In this document: piece by piece, positions 48,254-52,226 of the stretch | Layout: every line of letters starts with the position of its first letter | How positions within the stretch are numbered: the first letter of the stretch is position 1 | Assembly (NCBI RefSeq): GCF_024691275.1 | Contig: NZ_JAILNU010000056.1 | Location: forward strand, 1 to 52,226 | From: Ruminococcus sp. | GTDB lineage: Bacteria > Bacillota > Clostridia > Oscillospirales > Ruminococcaceae | Direction of reading: 5' to 3' | DNA length: 52,226 nt | Position numbers and translations under genes: made by a program | Notes under the pieces: generated by a model | Databases searched by the model: none | Seen by the model: only the letters and a program-made list of their open reading frames with translations | Told to the model about the DNA's origin: nothing

Positions 48254-51200
48254 ATGAAAAAGAAAAAGACTCTTGCATTCCTTTTAGGCCTTGCACTGAC
48301 AATGCCGTATTCTTCACTTGCAGCTTTTGCTGCTGAAACAGAAAGCACTGAGGAAGAAATTAAGGATACGGAAGAAATTACCGAAACAGAAGAGGAAGAA
48401 GTCCCCGAGGTAAGGTATTTATACGAAGCACCGTTTGAAATGCAGCCTGATCTTGCCGCTGATGAGAACGTTGATGCTGCTGAACTTCCGTCAAAGGTGG
48501 ATCTGCGCCAAAAGGGACTTGTAACATCTGTAAAAGATCAGGGTGATCTTGGAACCTGCTGGGCACACGCCCTCCTCGGAAGCATTGAAACTGACGTGAT
48601 CGCTGATGATCCCCATGTTGATCTCTCGGAGCGCTATCTTGCAACATATATCGCTTCTGACGACTATGGCATAGGTAAGGAAAGTCTTATAAAGGGTTCA
48701 TCTTCTCCGACAGCGATAGGACTTATCTCCAATTGGATCGGAATCGTTTCAGAGAGTATAGCTCCTTACGAAAAGGAGTATGTCTCCGATAAGTCAAGAA
48801 AAGAATTACAGGAGCAGTCCGAGCTCCACCTGACCGACGTTCACGTATACGATTTCTATGATCGGGAGATCTGCAGGAGAATGGAAACGAACGATGATTT
48901 CTATGCAAAGATCAATGCGGTCAAGAAGGCTGTATGTGACGGACACGCACTGTATCTGTCTATGAATTTTGTTGAGGAGTATGGTGCGGATCATCCGGTA
49001 GAAGCAATTTATAATACTCCCGAAGTTGCGGCGGAGAATCAATCTCCTCATGCTGTATTGATTGTGGGTTATGATGATGACTATTCTTTAGATAATTTTT
49101 TAAACAAGCCTGAAGGCAACGGCGCATGGCTCGTAAAAAACAGCTGGGGCTTAGACATGGGCGATGACGGTTATTACTGGGTATCGTATTACGACTACTC
49201 GATCAATGAGATAGATTATTACGATGTTGTTCCTGCTGAACTGCACGACCACCTGTACTCATATGACGATTTTGGTGTAAGCGGCAGATTCGGACTCTAC
49301 GAAGACGGCGACACCTGTACATATATATCCAATGCCTTTGTAGCAGAAGAAAACGGATTTGTTACCGATGTAATGCTGAATTGCTGTGTGCCGAATGATG
49401 AGTATGAGATATCTGTCTATACAGGTCTTGCAGATGCTTCCGTTCCGACATCGGGCGAAGCTCATTCCGTAACATCAGGCACTATGGATCATATCGGCTA
49501 TCAGACCATAACTCTCTCCGAGCCCGTTCATATCAGTGAAGGCGAGAGCTTTGCTGTAGTTGCAAAGATATCGGGTGAACAGGGATTCCATGTAGCTTGT
49601 GAGTATTCGCCAAATGTTTATGAAGGAATATGTGGCTTTTCTAAATACGGAGGTGAATTAAATGATTCAACTGACCTTGTGAGCGGAGAAAGGATCTTGA
49701 AGACATTCGGCAAGGGACAGAGCTATTTCAGTGATGACGGAAAGGTATGGAACGATCTTTATGACAGCTATGAATATGATTCAAGATACCTTACTGGAAA
49801 TATCTGCCTCAGAGCTATGACCTGCAATGAAGGAGCTGTTCACTTCTCGACTTACAGCGATGCAGTTGCAAAGGGAACTGAGATCGAGCTTTCATGCGCA
49901 GACGGCAAGAATATCTACTATTCTGTTGATAACGGCGAATATAAGCTCTATACAGCTCCTGTGACATTCACAAAGGAAATGACATTGTCTGCATACGTTG
50001 AAGGCGATGAGAAAAATGTATATTTCAGACATTATGCGGAAAAACGTGCTGATCTGATAAATCTTCTTGTAAAAGCAGGAAATAAAAGATTCTATGCCGA
50101 GCTTTCAGACGTGATAGATATTGAAGTGCCTGTTTACACCGAGAATTTTTCATTGCGTCCGACCATGACATGTGTTTTGAAAGACGGGACGAAAGTTTTC
50201 GGCTCTTATGAGGATATGACTTATGAATGCAGTTTAAAACCTATGACGCTCAAGTATACTTTAGAGGAAGAAGGACTTCCGTCAACAGAATACACCATTA
50301 ATGTACATAAGGCGTGTGCGGATACATTTGCAAACGGCATATGGAACGTTGCAGATCAGAATATCTGGTATTATTTCACTGAAGACGGTAAGACAGGTTA
50401 CCGTATGGATCAGGTAACAGGTGAAAAAACAGCTCTTTCATATACTATAGCAGATAATTTTCTGACGCTCAAGGAAGAGGACAGTGTCCGTAAGGGCTGG
50501 ATCACTTGTGATGAGATTTTGGCATGTATACAGTGGGAAGACGGAACAAAAACGGAACTGCAATTTTATGACAAAAATGAAGATAAGCATTTTTATACTG
50601 TTCCCGATATGAAAAAGGCGGCCATTGATTATATTAAAGGAACAACAGGAAAAGATACGAAATCTGTTGAGGTAGCTCTGAAAGAGCATACTCAGGCAGA
50701 AATAACTGCTGTAACTGCATCGGGCGAGAACATAAAGTACACTGTATCCTATAGAACTTTGACGGGACGTGACCAGGATAACAATGTCGTTGACCTGAAG
50801 AACATTCCTGTTGATACAGGTATAACTTCCTTCAAGCCAGGTATCTGGAGTACCAGCAATGGAGATTCCAAATATGTTTCCGAGTATATTTATTTTGCTC
50901 CGAACGGAAAGGAGTGTGTATATTATTACCTTTACAACGGAGATAAAAATAGTTTTGAATACAGTCTTGAAAACGGTCAGTACGCTATTGATATGAGTTA
51001 TGGTTATTCTACAGCAGGTATCATAACGATATGGGAAGACCATGCAGAACTTGTGACTGAGTACGGCGATGTCGTGAGATATACATACTTATCAGATGAT
51101 ACTCCCGAGACGTTTAATTTCCTTTGTGAACAGAAAATATCAGAGCTCGTTTCGAAGTATTACGAGTCAGCTAAGTGCCTGGAATATCCGTTTAACTGTG

Positions 51201-52009
51201 TTGTTAGCGAAACAGGCAATACAGTTGCGGTATATGTAAACTATGAGCAATTTGAAGATGATGAGATCACAGACAAGATATGCTTCCATGTTGACCGCAT
51301 TACAGGAAAATGTACCGATAAGGACGGCAAAGAGATCGATCTGTTCGCTCCTGTTGAAGATGAGGGAACACGTTTCAAGAGAGGTCTATGGAGAGCCATA
51401 AACAATGACAATGTCTGGGAAAACGGTTACTACTGGTTCGGCGGCAAAGACGAGACATCGCTGCTTTTCGAGTGTTCGCAGGGCTATGAGAAGGACATTG
51501 AGTATCATGCTGTTGACGGCAACGGTATCGCATATATATACGGTGAAAAGATTCATTTCACCTATTATGAAGATGAAAATGGATTGCATATTGAATGGGG
51601 AACCGGCGCCAACGAATATGCCCGCTCAGAGATACTGACTTATATCAAGCCAATGGAAAGAAGCGATGTCAAGATCTATTCGTATTTTACACTTGGCGAA
51701 TGGGCTTCAAACGATTATAATATCAGGAACCACACACACAGACCTTTAAACTGTTCTTACGTTGAAAAAGAAGATGATAAAAAGGTCATACTTTTTATTT
51801 CGGACTATGAAAACGGCGATCTTGTTGATATGTATACAGTCGATGTATTCACAGGAAAGGGCACAAACAGCAATGGAGACTATGTTGAACTTCCGCAGAC
51901 AGGTATCGGCATCACACCGTATATGATTCTTGCGATCGGTTCGGTTATTCTGATAGGCGCAGGTCTCTTTGTGATAAAGCGTTCAGGCAGAAAAAATGCC
52001 GAGGAATAA
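48254..52009 (+). CDS. Cell-wall-anchored papain-like (C1) cysteine peptidase
   Basis: ATG 48254 (AGGAGG eight bases upstream, at 48241-48246) gives a 1251-residue protein; the open frame starts earlier but without a binding site. Signal peptide 1-27, then an acidic pro-segment (28-55, mostly Glu/Thr). The C1 peptidase domain runs from about 78 to 330: oxyanion Q96 and nucleophile C102 in KDQGDLGTCWAHA, H266 in SPHAVLIVGYDD, N296 in WLVKNSWG. A lectin-like beta domain follows (about 335-525). The remainder holds three repeats, each with a (G)IW...YYF start and a T(G)K...DG..(I/V)(D/E)L end. It finishes with LPQTG (about 1216), a hydrophobic helix and a KRSGRKNAEE tail, a sortase signal. It has no dockerin, so it sits on the wall itself. 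It may process surface proteins or digest external protein. Confidence 0.88.
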   Translation: MKKKKTLAFLLGLALTMPYSSLAAFAAETESTEEEIKDTEEITETEEEEVPEVRYLYEAPFEMQPDLAADENVDAAELPSKVDLRQKGLVTSVKDQGDLGTCWAHALLGSIETDVIADDPHVDLSERYLATYIASDDYGIGKESLIKGSSSPTAIGLISNWIGIVSESIAPYEKEYVSDKSRKELQEQSELHLTDVHVYDFYDREICRRMETNDDFYAKINAVKKAVCDGHALYLSMNFVEEYGADHPVEAIYNTPEVAAENQSPHAVLIVGYDDDYSLDNFLNKPEGNGAWLVKNSWGLDMGDDGYYWVSYYDYSINEIDYYDVVPAELHDHLYSYDDFGVSGRFGLYEDGDTCTYISNAFVAEENGFVTDVMLNCCVPNDEYEISVYTGLADASVPTSGEAHSVTSGTMDHIGYQTITLSEPVHISEGESFAVVAKISGEQGFHVACEYSPNVYEGICGFSKYGGELNDSTDLVSGERILKTFGKGQSYFSDDGKVWNDLYDSYEYDSRYLTGNICLRAMTCNEGAVHFSTYSDAVAKGTEIELSCADGKNIYYSVDNGEYKLYTAPVTFTKEMTLSAYVEGDEKNVYFRHYAEKRADLINLLVKAGNKRFYAELSDVIDIEVPVYTENFSLRPTMTCVLKDGTKVFGSYEDMTYECSLKPMTLKYTLEEEGLPSTEYTINVHKACADTFANGIWNVADQNIWYYFTEDGKTGYRMDQVTGEKTALSYTIADNFLTLKEEDSVRKGWITCDEILACIQWEDGTKTELQFYDKNEDKHFYTVPDMKKAAIDYIKGTTGKDTKSVEVALKEHTQAEITAVTASGENIKYTVSYRTLTGRDQDNNVVDLKNIPVDTGITSFKPGIWSTSNGDSKYVSEYIYFAPNGKECVYYYLYNGDKNSFEYSLENGQYAIDMSYGYSTAGIITIWEDHAELVTEYGDVVRYTYLSDDTPETFNFLCEQKISELVSKYYESAKCLEYPFNCVVSETGNTVAVYVNYEQFEDDEITDKICFHVDRITGKCTDKDGKEIDLFAPVEDEGTRFKRGLWRAINNDNVWENGYYWFGGKDETSLLFECSQGYEKDIEYHAVDGNGIAYIYGEKIHFTYYEDENGLHIEWGTGANEYARSEILTYIKPMERSDVKIYSYFTLGEWASNDYNIRNHTHRPLNCSYVEKEDDKKVILFISDYENGDLVDMYTVDVFTGKGTNSNGDYVELPQTGIGITPYMILAIGSVILIGAGLFVIKRSGRKNAEE

Positions 52010-52050
52010 TTAAATTATCCGACAGGTAAATACCAATAAGAAAAGTCCAC

Positions 52051-52226
52051 TCATAAGCTCGGTGCTTATACAGAAGTTTTTACGTGAGATATTGAGGAAA
52101 ACCCTTTTGAAGAAGATTTTCTCTGTATTCCTTCAAGACCGTTATTTCATTTTTTCTATGATAAAGCCCATTAACAAACTGCCCCTTTGTATTAATTACA
52201 AAGGGGCTTTATCATAGAAAAAATCA
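52051..52226. repeat. Intergenic repeat, copy F, cut by the window end
   Basis: It begins CATAAGCTCGGTGCTTATAC, then AGAAGTTTTTACGTGAG, AATTTTTTT-type blocks as in copy B, and the long hairpin (CTATGATAAAGCCC, a 12-base insertion, CCCCTTTGT, its complement and GGGGCTTTATCATAG). The window ends inside it. The preceding AAAAGTCCACTC (52041-52052) looks like the left arm of a terminator for the LPQTG peptidase gene. Confidence 0.75.

Overview
The window looks like part of the chromosome of a cellulosome-producing Ruminococcus, most like Ruminococcus flavefaciens. The basis is the large number of secreted proteins with R. flavefaciens-style type I dockerins (first repeat of the form GDANCD..(V/L)D.(A/S)D, then an 'ANP.KY' linker, then a second repeat ending 'DAL.IQ.YLL'), the GH11-CBM22-dockerin layout known from that species, Thr/Ser-rich linkers, moderate GC and Firmicute-type AGGAGG ribosome binding sites. 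I see no rRNA, tRNA, CRISPR array or autonomous transposase.

Layout. 1-3.9 kb: a truncated SEC-C protein end, an XRE regulator, and a minus-strand pair (deaminase-like protein and a dCache diguanylate-cyclase-like protein). 4.8-11.6 kb: a GH11-like xylanase with dockerin, a PBP/GGDEF/AraC regulator, and a divergently transcribed GH5 cellulase with dockerin. 11.8-13.2 kb: metK with an unusual Cys-rich leader ORF and attenuator-like terminator. 13.4-19.6 kb: a CotH-dockerin protein, then an ECF-like sigma factor translationally coupled to a membrane-anchored protein fused to a poly-dockerin region. 19.6-23.7 kb: a five-gene operon with a DUF4418 membrane protein, an FtsX-like ABC transporter, a lipoprotein and a two-cupredoxin surface protein. 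23.9-29.6 kb: a frameshifted SUKH gene, a serpin-dockerin and a large dockerin protein. 30-36.7 kb: HtrA, a flavin reductase-like protein, glycerate kinase, a GH114-dockerin, an alpha/beta-hydrolase/metallo-beta-lactamase fusion and a fluoride channel. 37.2-39.9 kb: a second sigma/membrane-partner pair divergent from another dockerin gene. 40-52 kb: redox flavoproteins, a radical SAM-phosphoribosyltransferase fusion, DUF169, a DUF4405-flavodoxin fusion, an acetyltransferase, an S41-like peptidase and a 1251-residue LPQTG-anchored papain-like peptidase.

How the genes fit together. Eight dockerin proteins (GH11, GH5, CotH, poly-dockerin, serpin, a KPVIYLYP-domain protein, GH114 and one unknown) would be exported to cohesins on the cell-bound scaffold. 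Two paralogous sigma/anti-sigma-like pairs look like transmembrane sensors. By eye I find one promoter architecture (TGnnACA, 14 bases, then GGTAC or TTCGT) in front of both sigma operons, the dockerin gene divergent from the second one, and the LPQTG peptidase gene. This suggests a signalling system that couples the cellulosome surface to gene expression.

The other striking structure is a family of intergenic repeats with inverted ends. Several copies sit inside the loops of intrinsic terminators whose stems are specific to each gene: positions 16188, 32292, 40602 and 45234, and probably 52051 at the window edge.
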